Below are positions 44,556 through 56,449 of a DNA stretch of 64,000 nt, one piece after another. The stretch's first letter is position 1, and the number at the start of each line of letters is the position of its first letter. Source of the DNA: Pseudoneurospora amorphoporcata (lineage: Eukaryota; Ascomycota; Sordariomycetes; Sordariales; Sordariaceae); the NCBI GenBank assembly GCA_033297205.1, contig MU859106.1, forward strand, positions 1 to 64,000, written 5' to 3'. The position numbers were made by a program, and so were the translations under genes. Below the pieces are notes generated by a model. That model worked only from the letters and a program-made list of their open reading frames with translations, did no database searches and was not told the origin of the DNA.

Positions 44556-46469
44556 CTACAGATTCCAAAGAACCCTGGTCCTCCTGAGTGGAATCGAAGC
44601 TGTGAGTGAAAGAATTTCACCGTCGTCGAGGATTAATTTGTTCCCAAACTTCTCCCAGAAAACCGCCTCCCACGGCGGAAGATGATCAATCTCAGGTACC
44701 TCCTGCTTCTCCTCTTCCTCCTCGTCACTACCGTCACCAAAGACACTGGGCGGGGTGTCAACCATGCTTCCGGTCATGCCAGAAGCAACAGAAGAGCAAA
44801 TGCTGGATCGACGACTGACGACGCTGTCTGGAACAAAGGGGTTGAGGGTGAAGAAGAGCTTGCTTGGTTTCTTCGGCTTCATTCTCATGCTCCCATACGT
44901 CCTCTGGGGCCTGGTTTTGCAGAGCCACGGCTCCTTCTGCAACTTCTTCGCTGCGAACTTGAGGAACGCGAGGTTGGAATACCAGCCGTAAGAGCCATGG
45001 TCTTCATCCATCTTGTCCTGGTATTTAAGTCCCTGTGCCTGCGTGACACGAGGTCCTCTCTCTTCCTTTGCGGCAGAGAAGAGCTCCATCAAATGCTCGC
45101 GATTGAGAGGTGGGTAATTGTCAGGGGAACACAAGATTCTGGAGTCCACAATCCGAGGCAAGATTTGATGTATTCTCTTTGTGAATTCGTCAAGTGTCTC
45201 CGGGAGTGGGCACAAAAATGTCGAGTAAAAGTGACACAGCATGTCGAGTTGAGAGTGTACGAGCAGGATAGGTCGTTTGAGCCTGTTTCGATATTCAGCT
45301 GCTCCGAGCCTCTCGCGGAAAGTCGAGATGAGCTGCTCTCGCGAGTCACTACCCATGTTCAATACGTATGCCAAGCACAGTTCGGGCTCGATGTCGTCGG
45401 CAAATTGTCCCCCGAGGAGGGCCTCCACGACGTAGAGAAAGCCTACAAAAGCAAGCGTTAGTGGGATCAGGAGGGTCAGGATCTGGTGACGAGCTATCGG
45501 CGTAACTTACCCGACTGTCGCGTCAATGCAGTGCGGCGGCTCGCTAATTTCTGTGAAAGTCGATCAGTGAATAGTCCTAGTGAATCCTGACTGCCTGACT
45601 TACCTCCGTGGTAAGGTCTGCGCGACTGAGCTTCTTGATGTGCATGAAGCGATTGTCATCTTTGGGCGTTGCGCGACACTCATCAAAGCAGGCGTGGACA
45701 AGTTGGCAGACGAGTCCAACTTGAAGGCTAGTGAACCGTTCGCCTGAAGGAGTCGCTAAGTCGAGGATTTTGTCCTGTAAAGGAAGGCGGGTGTGAGCTT
45801 GATGAGCGAACAAAGTTGATGGAAAAGAGCATAAAGGGTCAACATACCTCTTTTTTGAGCCAAGAGGCAATCTGGTCGTTTGCCCATGTCCGGAATTTCT
45901 GCGACTCGACATCTAGTTTGTTGACGTCCAGCGGCTTTTTGGACTCCCAAGGCTGGAGGAAACGTTCCTCGACTGTTTGCGCCTCGTAGCGGGTCAAGTA
46001 AGGAATACCCCGTTCCCAAGCTTCGTTGTGATCCCAGCCGTGTGTCCTCAGCTGTTTGAGGGTGTCGTAGCTAAAGGAGTAGGTTCGATTGACGATCTTC
46101 GCGATGAGTTCCGCTTGAAAGTTCTCAGAAAGGAACCAAGGGGTGATGGCGAAGTTGAAGCTACGAGCAGAATATTCTGCGACTCGTCATGTCAGTTATC
46201 TCGTTAAAATTGCCACGTAGGAGGTGACCATCGTCATCGTACGTACCCTTTTTGTCCTCGTCATACTGGAAACAAGTGATGCCAACCTTGGCGACGTGGT
46301 AGATCTTGGAGTGTTCAACCAGCTCGCGGTAGAGCTCCTCCTTGGACCGGTGGACTTTGGCAATGGGATCGGGAGATCCGATCAGCGAAAGCGAGATGAA
46401 TTCAGCATCAGCAATCGCGTCGAGGACTGTGGGCAGGTGGCCCCAGAAGTTCGTGTTGTCGACTTCCAT
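44556..46469 (-). CDS. PARN/CAF1-fold protein, probable pseudo-nuclease
   Basis: Five exons, 46469-46247, 46176-45848, 45774-45604, 45550-45511 and 45442-44556, encode 549 residues; introns are 70, 73, 53 and 68 bp. The start MEVDNTNFWGHLP is the standard beginning of fungal CAF1-family ribonucleases. Other family blocks: HVAKVGITCFQYD, SFNFAITPWFLSENFQAE, WDHNEAWERGIPYL, ILLVHSQLDMLCHFY with CPLPETLDEF, and DEDHGSYGWYSNLAFLKFA. PARN enzymes remove poly(A) tails using four acidic residues. By eye the first pair (D-x-E in a DGEFSG-like motif) is replaced here by S-L-I, and the last Asp after the conserved His appears to be Trp; one Asp (QLDML) remains. So it probably binds RNA or partners without cutting. 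The C-terminus (about 100 residues) is acidic then ends DDGEILSLT. Confidence 0.85.
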
Positions 46470-47341
46470 TCTGAGAGGAACTGGGTTGCGATCCAGGTAC
46501 TCGTCAATGTGAGTGCCGGACCTGATACAAGCCGATTTCGTGAGGATGATAGAACTCTGGGAGAGAGGATCAGGGTCAGACAACAGTATTCAAACCCAGA
46601 GGTGGGGTGAAAAGGTATGACACTACCGCGAGGAATTCTTGGGAATTCTTGCTGCTCAGGCAATGGTGTAGACGTGACTTCCGCTTTCGGCTGGCCTTCC
46701 TATCACATTTGGCGCAAGCCCCCGTCGTACCTTCCTCGCGAGCTGGAAGCTGGAAGCTGTGCCTGCCCCCTCCGTGTGCTGCAGTTCCTTCCCCGTTTGC
46801 GAACGTCACCGACGGGCACCTGCCCACTCCTGCCTGTTTGGTTTCTTGACCATAGGTACCTAAGTAACATGAATGGCTCCATAGAGGTACTACATAATAC
46901 TTGCCGGAACATCAGACGAGAGTAGGTGGGGGTTGTCACAAGACCAAGGAAAGATTCGTACGGTAAAGGGTCGTACGTTTGAAAAGATAATAAAATGAAG
47001 CCTTACTGGTATATCGTCTATCACAGGTAGTCAAACCAAATCGGGAATAGTGATGGCGCTCTTTGATCGTTTTCTCCGGCATATCAAAGCTCTCTGTCTC
47101 GCTGTCTTCCTTGTTCATCGTCGGCCCTACGAAACGCTATCCATCCCTTCTAAATGCTGCCCACCAAAGGATCCGGCCAGAAAAATAAAACCCGTAAAAA
47201 CTCATTGGGTTTAGACCCAGAACTCCTCCAGTGCTCAAAAAGATGACCCTTTCCATGCGGAAAATAACAAAAAAGGAAAAAGAGCGAGCAGCTAAGAAAC
47301 CCCCATTGAGATGACTTCATGTCCCCAGTTGTTGTCTTCTT
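46470..47341. other. PARN-like promoter and RMD1 3' flank
   Basis: Both neighbours are on the minus strand. No gene is seen. Confidence 0.45.
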
Positions 47342-49113
47342 CTAGTCAACGCCCGCATACAAATCGACAACGATGTTCACGGCCGCCACTAGAATCTCGG
47401 CAGCAATAAGTATGATCACTATGAAGTAGTTAGCATCATCCATGTTGTTGAGGGGTTATGCTGTGCATCGTAACTCACCAATCCACTCTAGCTTTTCTCC
47501 GTGACCGTGAGTGAGCTGGTCCTTGAGAACAGCCAACAAATCGGCGATGACATCCATACGCTCTGTTAGCAACTTGACACGCTGGTCCATCTCCAGATAA
47601 CTGCGCACGGCCTTGTACAGAGGCTCCAGCTGTGGCTCGACCCAGAACAGCTCCGGTGTGTCGAGCACGGAACCGTTTAGGTGGATGTTGACGCGGAGGA
47701 TGAAGAGCTCTCCAATTTGCATATTGATCTGTTGACGACTGAGGTCAATCTTGCCCGTCAACGCAATCTGTGTGGGGATATCCTTGCATGTCTCGATGGT
47801 GGAGGCAATTAGTTCTTCAAAGAGAGATGTCTGTATGATAAGGTTAGCCAATGGTCCTGTACTGCAGAATTAGTAGGATGAGAATGTACCTTGACACTCT
47901 GAGCCAAAGCGTGAGAAATGGCCAGCTTGGTCATATAGTTGTTCTTGTCTCGCAGGGTGATAAAGTCGTTGTAGATTCGGGCCTGGTATTCGTGTGTGTA
48001 GTAAAAGTTGAAGTACTCGGTCTCCATATCGTCCGGCCCCAGCTTTTCCAACTCGAACTTGGCAATCTCCTTTAGGAACCGTTGTTCTTGGGCAACCGAC
48101 ATGCCCCATATTACCACGACACCGTAGTCAAAGAGGAAGACTTCTGGGGTGTGGACTTGAATGTCGAAATCAGCCAGCGGGTCATCCGAAACAGCGTTCT
48201 CGTCGCTGATGACCCCTTGGGCCACCATATCCTGAACACCTTCCCTAGAGGTGCTGCCTCCATTGAGACTGAGGCTGATCAGGTCCTCTGTGCTTTGATA
48301 ACCACCGCTGTCACCTTCGGGCACCTGGCCGGTGGAATGCCTGCGCGAATGTATCGGGTCGAACTGTCCCAGCTGTTGTAGCTCTTGGGCTTCTGCCTCC
48401 ACTCGGTTGTTCTCAGCCGCCTGCTTGGGGTTGTAGCTATAGGGAGTGTAGATGCACTCGTCGATCAATTTTGGGTTTGCGCCCCGGTTCTTGGATCTGC
48501 CCTTGAGGAACCGCATGAGACCGTCCATCTGATACCTACTGGCTGTGCAGTATGCCGTCACTCTGGGCAGTCTGTCACGGTCCGCCTTGCCGAGACGCGC
48601 AGCATCACGACGGGCCGTGGGATCCTTGATACGTGTGTACTGCGAATATACTTCGCGCCCGCTCTCCTCGTCGACGCCATCCTCCTCCAGTTCTGGGTTG
48701 GGTAGTAGCTTGAGCTTCTGGGCGTTCTTGGTGCTACGCTGTGGACCGATCTTGGGCAGGTGAGTGTTGCCAGCGGAGGTATAGGGCAGGCCAGAATTGT
48801 GGTTGAATCCGATGGCGCCTCCGCTATTCCGTCGTCGCATCTTGCCATTCAAGGCCGATAACATGGGAGGGCCGCCGCCGAGACCACCAGTGCTAATGGC
48901 GGAGGAACTTGAAGGGGACATTGGCGAATGCGGTAGGCTTGGATGCGAGGCGCGAGCCTGGCGGTAGGCTGCCTCGGGCTCGATGGTCTTGGTGACGGGA
49001 TTGGGGTTGAATGTGACATTTCGTTGCGGTCTCGCGGGACGGGCGACGTCGGGAGACGATGGTGTCGTGGTGGGGAGTAGCGGTGTATTCTCTGACGCCC
49101 TAGTGGTCTCCAT
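47342..49113 (-). CDS. RMD1/RMND1 (DUF155) family membrane protein
   Basis: Exons 49113-47890, 47830-47479 and 47418-47342 encode 550 residues; introns are 59 and 60 bp. The ATG at 49113 is used because the frame upstream has no ATG. The N-terminal ~190 residues are disordered and Pro/Ser/Arg-rich. The DUF155 core starts at RVTAYCTASRYQMDGLMRFL and includes EVFLFDYGVVVIWGMS, TEYFNFYYT, RIYNDFITLRDKNNYMTKLAISHALAQSVK, and the helical SLFEELIASTIETCKDIP and ERMDVIADLLAVLKDQL. A single C-terminal transmembrane helix (EWIVIILIAAEILVAAVNIV) ends the protein, as in yeast Rmd1/Rmd8 and fungal Sif2-type proteins. The absence of a mitochondrial presequence favours the Rmd1/Sif2 branch over mitochondrial RMND1. 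Molecular activity is unknown. Confidence 0.93.
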
Positions 49114-50812
49114 TGTGTATGTTGTCACGATCAGCTGGTTGGTTGTTATGATGTTGAGGGGGGAATATGGTGTTGCTTTGTGGCAGGCCTGGGTTTATGT
49201 GTCTCGTGTGTTTGCTGATTCACCGATGGAGGAATGGTCGCACGGAACAAAGCAAACTGGGGATATCGACAAGGCAAGGCCACCTCAAGCGCCAACGTGG
49301 ATTCTGAAGAAGAAGAGAAAAAAACAATTGGGTATTTATTCTGTATATCAACACACTCAAGCGTCCAAAACGTGATGCTCGCTGGTTGGGTTAGAAGAAA
49401 AACACCCCAGAAAAACACTGATCGTCGGCCGTTGTGTTGACGGTGATGGAGGTGTCTGCGGAGTAGATTTGGTGGTGGTTGTTGTCTGGTCCGTGTCAAG
49501 GATCAACGGCAAAATTTGGAGCCGAGGAAGAGTTCAGTGACGTCTTGTGGCCGGTGGTCGTCCGCTTGAAACTTGGACACAGTGGTGTGGTCGGCTCCGG
49601 GGCCGGCCAGTGGATTTGTCAGTGGGACCACGGGCAGCGACCACTCACATTTCCGACGGGAATTCTCTGCACTTTTCGGGCACCACTGGCCCCCCACCAG
49701 GCCAATGCGACAAAGGCTAAAAATGCGGAGAACGGGTGCTAAGACATTCCCGGTCTAGCCCAAAGTCGGGAACACTCCAGCGGACACAAACTTCCCTTGC
49801 AGGTGTCTTTCCACATGATGACGGAGAAACAATGTCTCATTCTCCAAACATCATTGCGTCATACAATAATGGGCTGTTACACCAGGAGATAATACATCCC
49901 CACCTCGTTATATGCATTATTAAAGCCGGGAATAGCTTCATTTCTCTACATTTTCTCAGATTATTACACTCCCGTTGCCACACCGCCCTTCAAAAACCAT
50001 GATTGTTTCGTGTCCCGGATCATGGCAACCATATATGATGACGACGACATTCAGCTACGAACCGTTAGGATGAGCAGAGGAGTAGGATAATGGCCGCAAA
50101 TATCTTGGGACGGCGGCTTGTTTTCATCTGGACTTACTTTTACGGTGAGGCTCATCTTGATTTGTGGATACCTTACGTTGGCCTCTTCGCTGTGACCCAA
50201 TACTAGACACAAACACGGACAGTGATGGCGATGGCGACGACAACGATTTTCTCCTAGACCTTGGTCTACCGTTTACCCTCTTCCTTAAAATCTCACTCTT
50301 GCAGAACGTGGCCTCGTTGATCCAAGCGGTATCACGGTTTGACTTTCCCTCTTGCTTCGTTGGCCTCCTACTCTCCTCCATGATACTCTTCCTCGACTCC
50401 CTTCTTCTCTCTTATATCCTTAAGTCGTCTTCCGCTGTTCCTCTCAAAGATCACTTGAAAAACCCTCACACTTCTCATTCAATAAACTAGTATTTAAACT
50501 TCATTGTATCACTGCCGCTCTCACTATTTCCTTCCCAGAACACCATCTTGCGTTCGTAGTCTAGTGTCTACGGGGTAGGAAATGTCCGCAGCCGCTGTTT
50601 CAACACATCGTTAAGTTAACCTCGACAAGACGTCAACGCGATTTCATATCTTCCACATTCCAACAACCTTTCTCGACCAGTGTTCTCTCTACACTCACCA
50701 CGTCGCTATGTATCAGTCAACCAGAAATTACAAGGATCACGTCGGAGCAGTTTGAATATTCCAACACAGGATCCAGACCAGGTGGTGCTCAAAGTACTAC
50801 AACACGACCGCG
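49114..50812. promoter_or_regulatory. divergent intergenic region upstream of RMD1 and the 1199-residue gene
   Basis: 1.7 kb between two divergent start codons, so it holds both 5' regions. No supported coding region. Confidence 0.45.
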
Positions 50813-53800
50813 ATGAACTCGATATCTGGGCCGAGAGCCAAAGCATGGTTCACATCATTGCCGACATCCAGCCCGGCTTCTGATCCAGAACCAGCAGCAA
50901 ACAGTCCGAAGAGCTCAACATCTGGTTATAGCCACGGTGTGTACTCGGCCTCATGCAATGATTATATCGACCGTAACAGCTAACAACTTCCCTAACAACA
51001 GCCAATTTCGCGTCGTCATCATCTCCGAACAGTACCAAACCAGACAATGAGTGTAGCTCAGATGATGACTGTTTCATCACAGCCATCCAAGTCCGCCGGC
51101 GCCAAAATCCTGTCCAGGAAATTCCAAAAACAGAAAAGGCAGAGGATGAAGAGCCGTTTGGGGGAAGGTTTGCAGCTCGTGCAAAAGACTCCAGAGGGAA
51201 AGAAGACAACAGCCATGCTACTAAGCCCTTCCCGACAGCTTCTCCTATATCGTCGACCAAAGGCAACAAGCTCGCGCCTTCAGATGCCGAGAACAACAAT
51301 TGCAACGGCATATTTAGGCCGAACGCCTATGGATCGAATCACGAAGAGGTTAACGGAGCTGAAGGCGCCGTCAACCTCTCAACATCACAAACCGCCAATT
51401 CCACACACCGCAACGGCACTCATATTGCACGTCACAGCAGAGAAACTCCAAGCATCTTCGGGGATGGGTCTTCGAAACGGCCCCTAGTCATCCAAGATAT
51501 TGAGACCTCGAGCCCTAGCGGAAGTGTCGAGATTGCAAAGAGACGGAGGTTGAGCATTGACCGACATCAGTCCGGAGGTTATGACCAGGTGTTTTCGAAG
51601 GATCAGCCTCAGCCCTTCAGACGAGAGACCGCCTCATCTCATTCTCGGCATAGAACCCCTTTGAAACCTCTGGGCAATAACTTCGGTTCTTTCACAAGGC
51701 CTAGCAGCAACCTGGATGTGGAGAAGTCAAACGAGGTTGCCAAAGCTATTAACAATCCGCCAACCACAGCAGGCGTCAAGGCGACGGAAGAACTCCACCA
51801 AATCAAAGAACAAGCTAAGGAGGCAACAATATCGAAACCGACGAAAGAGGAGGTTCCCCAAGATTCTGCCAAGGCACCTATTGCAAGCCTGTTGGGCAAT
51901 AAGAATGCAATCGATCAAACAGACACCATTGTCGCTTCAGGCAGTCAGCAAAACAAAGCGACTCAAAGCAAATTGGTAGGCAAGGCTGCAAGCAATCCAA
52001 CAAACACCATTGTTCCTCCAAGGAGCCAACCGACCAAAGATACACGAGGCACGCAAGGTGACAAAAATCCGGCATCAAGCCTACCAGCAACCCACCGGAG
52101 TGCCCAGGCAACACAGTCGTCTCTCTCGAAAGAGGAGCCTTCGCAATTGCATTATGAGGAAACAGATGCAGACCTTTACAAACGTTCAGAATCGAAACAA
52201 CAACAAACGAAAACTGCAAGATTCATCAACAGGCTTCCCATTGGCGAAGAGCGGACAGGTTACAAATTCACGGCCCCGCGCGCCAGCAATGGTTTCCAAC
52301 AACCACCAAAAGAAGATGGTAGACCAGTTCGGCCCCCGCCAGCCCCTAGGCGCAAGAAGACCGAGATTGCATCCTCGAGCAAGAACCCACCGGCACCGAC
52401 AACCAACATTGCCGCTTGCCCAAGAACCCTTCCTCCAGCGCCACCATCCCGTCTTTACCCACCGGCTGCCCCTCCAGCTCCTACCAAGAAAGCCGTCCCC
52501 GCGCAATTGGGCCTTTCCCCCACCGACCCTATCCTACAATACGTGATCAAACACACTAGGAAACACCCCATCTCCGAGTCCGACTCCACCCGCCACTACC
52601 GATCAACCGAGTACCTCTCAAAGCAGGAAGCAAACGAAGCCTGTCGACAACGGTTGCAGAAGATGACCAACCCCAATTCCAACCCCCACCCATTTCAAGC
52701 CGTGGATCAGCGATATGGGAACAAAGACCTTTTCCAAGGAACAATCACGTACCGGGATGGGGGCGTCCAGCTATATTATGTGGATGAGGAGGAGGTGATG
52801 CTGGGGGATCTGGTGGAGAAGAGGGAGTTGTCGCTGGATGAGAAGGGGTTGGAGATTTATTCGAAGAGCATGTGGCTTGTTTGGGCTGTAAGGTATTATC
52901 CGAGGGAAGAGGAGGAGGAGGAGCAAAGATTGTTGGGTACGGGAGAGCAAGTGGTGGAAGTGGTGGAGGAGGGCAATGAGGCGGATGATGAAGACGATGG
53001 TGAAGAAGAGGAAGACTTATTCGGGGACAAGGACATTGATGGGCAGCTGAATGAAGAGATTACGGACTTGGAAGTGGGTGAAGCGCAGGAGAGAACCAAG
53101 GAGTCTAGAGTTTCAGCAACAGAAGGAGTCGACAAAGCCGACGAAGCAGATACATTGGCGACCAGCGAGAACTTGACCGATTCAGGGGTCCAAACGAACA
53201 CGGATGGCTCTCAGACCGAAGGTCGTCAGACACAAACGCAAACCGAGCTTGGACTTCAGACACAGCAGTACATTACGAGCAACAGCCAGAGTCAAAGCAA
53301 TCAGGCACTAGTAGGTGAACAGACGCAGACTACAATTCAGGGGCACCAGGGTCTTGAGGGGGGCTCAGAAGAAGCTCGGCCGGAGCCGCACACTCCCCCT
53401 GATTCCCAAAAGCAACAACCCCAACCTCAACCCCCTAACACACAACGCCCACCCACGCCACCTTTGCCATGTGATCTTTATTCCCCCATGCCCTCATCAA
53501 CAGAATACTCCTCTTCTTCAGACTCAGACTCAGAACGCGCCTCCCTTACCACCAGAAGAAGCCTTCCCAATAACATCCCACCACCGCCATCTCCCCTCCC
53601 CGCCTTCTCTGTCCTCAAACCCGAATCCTCCGATCACGGCACTTTCACCACGCTCCGGTTCGCCAACCTTGAGGCTTTGGAAGTCTTCAAAGCCCTAACC
53701 AAGCCAGAGACACCCGCGAGGATGAGTGATGTCTTGTATTGGAGGGAGGAGGTCGTGCCTGAGGTGGAGGCCAGATTCAGAGAATGGAGTTATGACGGGA

Positions 53801-54477
53801 AGGAGAGGGAGGAGGGTATGGAGGGGAGGGAGAAGGGTGAGTATGGAAGTGGCATAGACGAAAGACTCTTCAGCGTGGAGTGGGAGCCCGATGCTCAAAG
53901 GTACAAGTGGCCATTTAGGAGGGTGGAGGTGCGTGTTAAGGAGTTGAAATTACAAGGGCCGAAGGATTTGGGGGGCTTGGAGGTTAAGGCGCCGCCGTCG
54001 GGGAGTTCAAGAAATTCGGGGACGTTGATAAGGTCGAATACTGGAGGGGGATCAGGAGCAGCAGCCTTGGGGTTTGCCGCAAGCACAACTTCAACTTCAG
54101 GTGCCGCCACGAATGGGAATGCCGAAGCTGACGCTGCAGGAACGATGGCAACCACATCGCGAGCGGCAAAGGGAACGGCGAGGGTGAAGGTGAAAGTAAC
54201 TGCAACTGCAACTGCTTCCAAAACTAGCACCCCCAACAACGACCTCGCTGCCCAACACAAACACTACGAAGATGCCCGGGCAGTATTAAATGCCAAGAAG
54301 GAAAAAAACAAGCGTCCAAGGCCAACAAGACAGGAAAAAGGAAAGGGCAAAGCTGTTGACCCCGTTACCACCACAGAAACCCAAGACAATGGGAAGGAAG
54401 CGGGAAAGGGGGTTCTGAATGTGTGGGCGGAAGAGTTGGGGGTTCGCGAGGAGGGTCAGTGTAGCGAGGAGGAGTGA
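50813..54477 (+). CDS. 1199-residue protein of unknown function with two related C-terminal domains
   Basis: Exons 50813-50936 and 51002-54477; the 65-bp intron (GTGTGT donor, AACAG acceptor, two CTAAC sites) joins TSGYSH to NFASSSSP. The first ~550 residues are disordered: Ser/Thr/Gln/Pro-rich with a basic KRRRL patch and Pro-rich stretches. Residues about 555-675 form a folded-looking unit (HYRSTEYLSKQEANEACRQR, FQGTITYRDGGVQLYYVDEE, MWLVWAVRYYP). A second unit of similar layout lies at about 908-1025 (GTFTTLRFANLEALEVFKAL, YWREEVVPEVEARFREWSYD, YKWPFRRVEVRVKEL). Between them is an acidic, then Gln/Thr-rich linker. The unit order 'strand - (K/N)xEA helix - W/Y-rich strands' recalls small domains seen in many fungal hypothetical proteins. 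I do not recognise a named family and assign no function. Confidence 0.75.
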
Positions 54478-54646
54478 ATGAACTGGGACTAGAAATCATG
54501 ATGGATAGGATAGGTGTAGGAATAATTGTACGATGTTTTCATTACTTTGGGGGAGGGGCGGAGGCTTGAAAGATATCTGATGGACACGATGGATACGTAA
54601 ATGAGGACGAAGGCACAGGAACTCGATGACCGAGTGGCGCCCGGCC

Positions 54647-54803
54647 GCGCTTCACTTTGATCAGAGTTGGGGGAGTGGGCCGCGACCGGTCATGGGTTAA
54701 AACTAGGGGAGTTCGATGCCCGCGCTTCACTCTGATCAGAGTAAAGAAGTTAGTGGGATGCTATGGAATGTGAACCGAATCGACCTTCATCTGATCAGAG
54801 TAT
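54647..54803. repeat. three copies of a CTTCA-TCTGATCAGAGT palindromic element
   Basis: Copies at 54647-54667 (GCGCTTCACTTTGATCAGAG T), 54722-54743 and 54785-54803. The middle copy contains the perfect 14-bp palindrome ACTCTGATCAGAGT; the others differ by one or two bases in the left arm. The first two share an extra GCGCTTCAC flank. They lie 170-330 bp past the stop codon of the 1199-residue gene. Confidence 0.8.
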
Positions 54804-55176
54804 ATTAGCAAAAGATAGACACGGAGGGCAAAACTTGAACAGCAGCTGGGATTTCGAAACTTTAGAGACACATCAAAAGTTGGTGAGGAGTCTCAACATC
54901 CAATGAAGGCATCAAATCGCACATCACATCCGTTGCAAAACAACAGGAGAGAGATTCAAATTCTTCGCAAGGCAGTGAAAAGGAGGCGGGATGAATATGA
55001 GACAACAAACAACGGCATTTATCCTGACACAAACATGTAGCAACGACGCTTCCTTCACACACGAAATGAACATGTTCACTGAACAATCATCTTGGTATCT
55101 CCACCCTCATTCACCCACATACATGTCAAGTCAAAACCCGAAGCTTTATAGGCATATACATGACGCGAGTCACCCC

Positions 55177-55201
55177 AAAAAAAAAAAAAAAAAAAAAAAA
55201 A
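55177..55201. repeat. 25-nt homopolymeric A tract
   Basis: An uninterrupted A run in the intergenic region. Apparent Lys or Phe runs in ORFs crossing it are artefacts. Confidence 0.9.
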
Positions 55202-56449
55202 GTAACCGTGTGGGGGTGTGAGGACTGGTCGTTTTGTCGCAACACTCATTCTTCGCTTGGGGCCGGGACAAGTTTGGCTCCTGATTTCTGTAGTCACGAT
55301 GATCGACCTGTTATGGTAGCCAGCCGCTTTGGGTCGTGTCTCGGCCATGTTGTTTCTCCACGGAGGAAGTTCACGAGGGGCTGTTAGTAGAATCGGCGAG
55401 TCTCTTTCGCGCGGAGAGCAAAGTGTCAGTCGTCGTCGTCGCCCGCAGTGTTTCTCCACGGGGGAACTTACCCTTGGAAACGTGATGCTGAAGGATGGAA
55501 GAGAAAGGGAAATTGGGAGGAGCGACCGGGGAGGTTTTTTAACCATGGGTATAAAGGAGCTGAGCTGTTGGTCGTTTTGCCGCGATAATTCACTCTCTTG
55601 TTCACACCCACCCACGGTTAAGACTAGCATATAAATCCCATGGTATTCCATCTACCTACATACCCTTCCCAGTGAATTCACAACTTCATAGTCCCGGAAT
55701 GCATTGTATCCGCCCACCCACCCATCGTCGATATTGATCCGTTTATTCTTTTTTATTTCTCCTTAGTTGCACCAGTACCAGTCAGTCAACACCCGAACTC
55801 CTGATCAACCAGCCAACCTTCCTGAATAAGCAATCACCTCAGTTCACCTGCTATCTAGCTTTGAACACACGTTGATGAAAGAAGGAGGAAAAGAAGAGGC
55901 CTATAGCAGGTTAAAGCAAGTACGAAAACGGCAAGATACAATGCTGCTATTATATATAGCCTACAGATCGAGACAGCAACGTGACTGTCTTTCGTATTCC
56001 TCCTCCACTTCAACCATCCTCCAGCGAGAAGATACCACTTTTTGTATCTCTGCCTCTTTAGGCGATGTTGATCATTTCTTTTTTCACTCTCGTCATGTTG
56101 AGAGACAATGGACTTGGTCGTTCCTATGGACATCTCGATCGATAGTCGTTAGATAAGTCCCCACTTGTTAGGGTCCGGGAATACGGCCTCCTTCATCTAT
56201 CCCCTGTTTTGGGGTTTTCATCCAAGCTATAGCTTGCCAGTATTGTTGTGATTAGACCTCAAGTCTTATCTGTGTTGTTCTTCCCCCATCCACCGCGGCT
56301 CGGTACTTGGCACGCGAACTGCGAAGCTGCGTGTGGGGATGGTCGTACATGACTTGTTCATACCCACTGCTCATCGAGGACCTGCGAAGGTATACCAACC
56401 TGGTCAGTTCCTTGGACAGCAGATGAGCCCAGGTGAAGCTTTCAGACCT

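Larger units (their letters stand above)
54478..56449. other. convergent intergenic region with repeated palindromes
   Basis: 2 kb between the plus-strand 1199-residue gene and the minus-strand Mot1 gene. It carries three copies of a TGATCAGAGT-centred palindrome (54647-54803) and a 25-nt A run at 55177-55201. ORFs across the A run encode homopolymers and are rejected. Confidence 0.5.

Noticed and set aside
51047..51487. 146-codon ORF starting MSVAQMM
   Set aside because: It is a shadow frame over the start of exon 2 of the 1199-residue gene, whose true frame joins cleanly to exon 1.
54690..54735. tRNA-like T-loop sequence GAGTTCGATGCC
   Set aside because: The bases around it cannot form a T-stem or acceptor stem, so it is not a tRNA.
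55076..55651. 191-codon minus-strand ORF with a Phe run
   Set aside because: Produced by the 25-nt A tract; no domain or signal.
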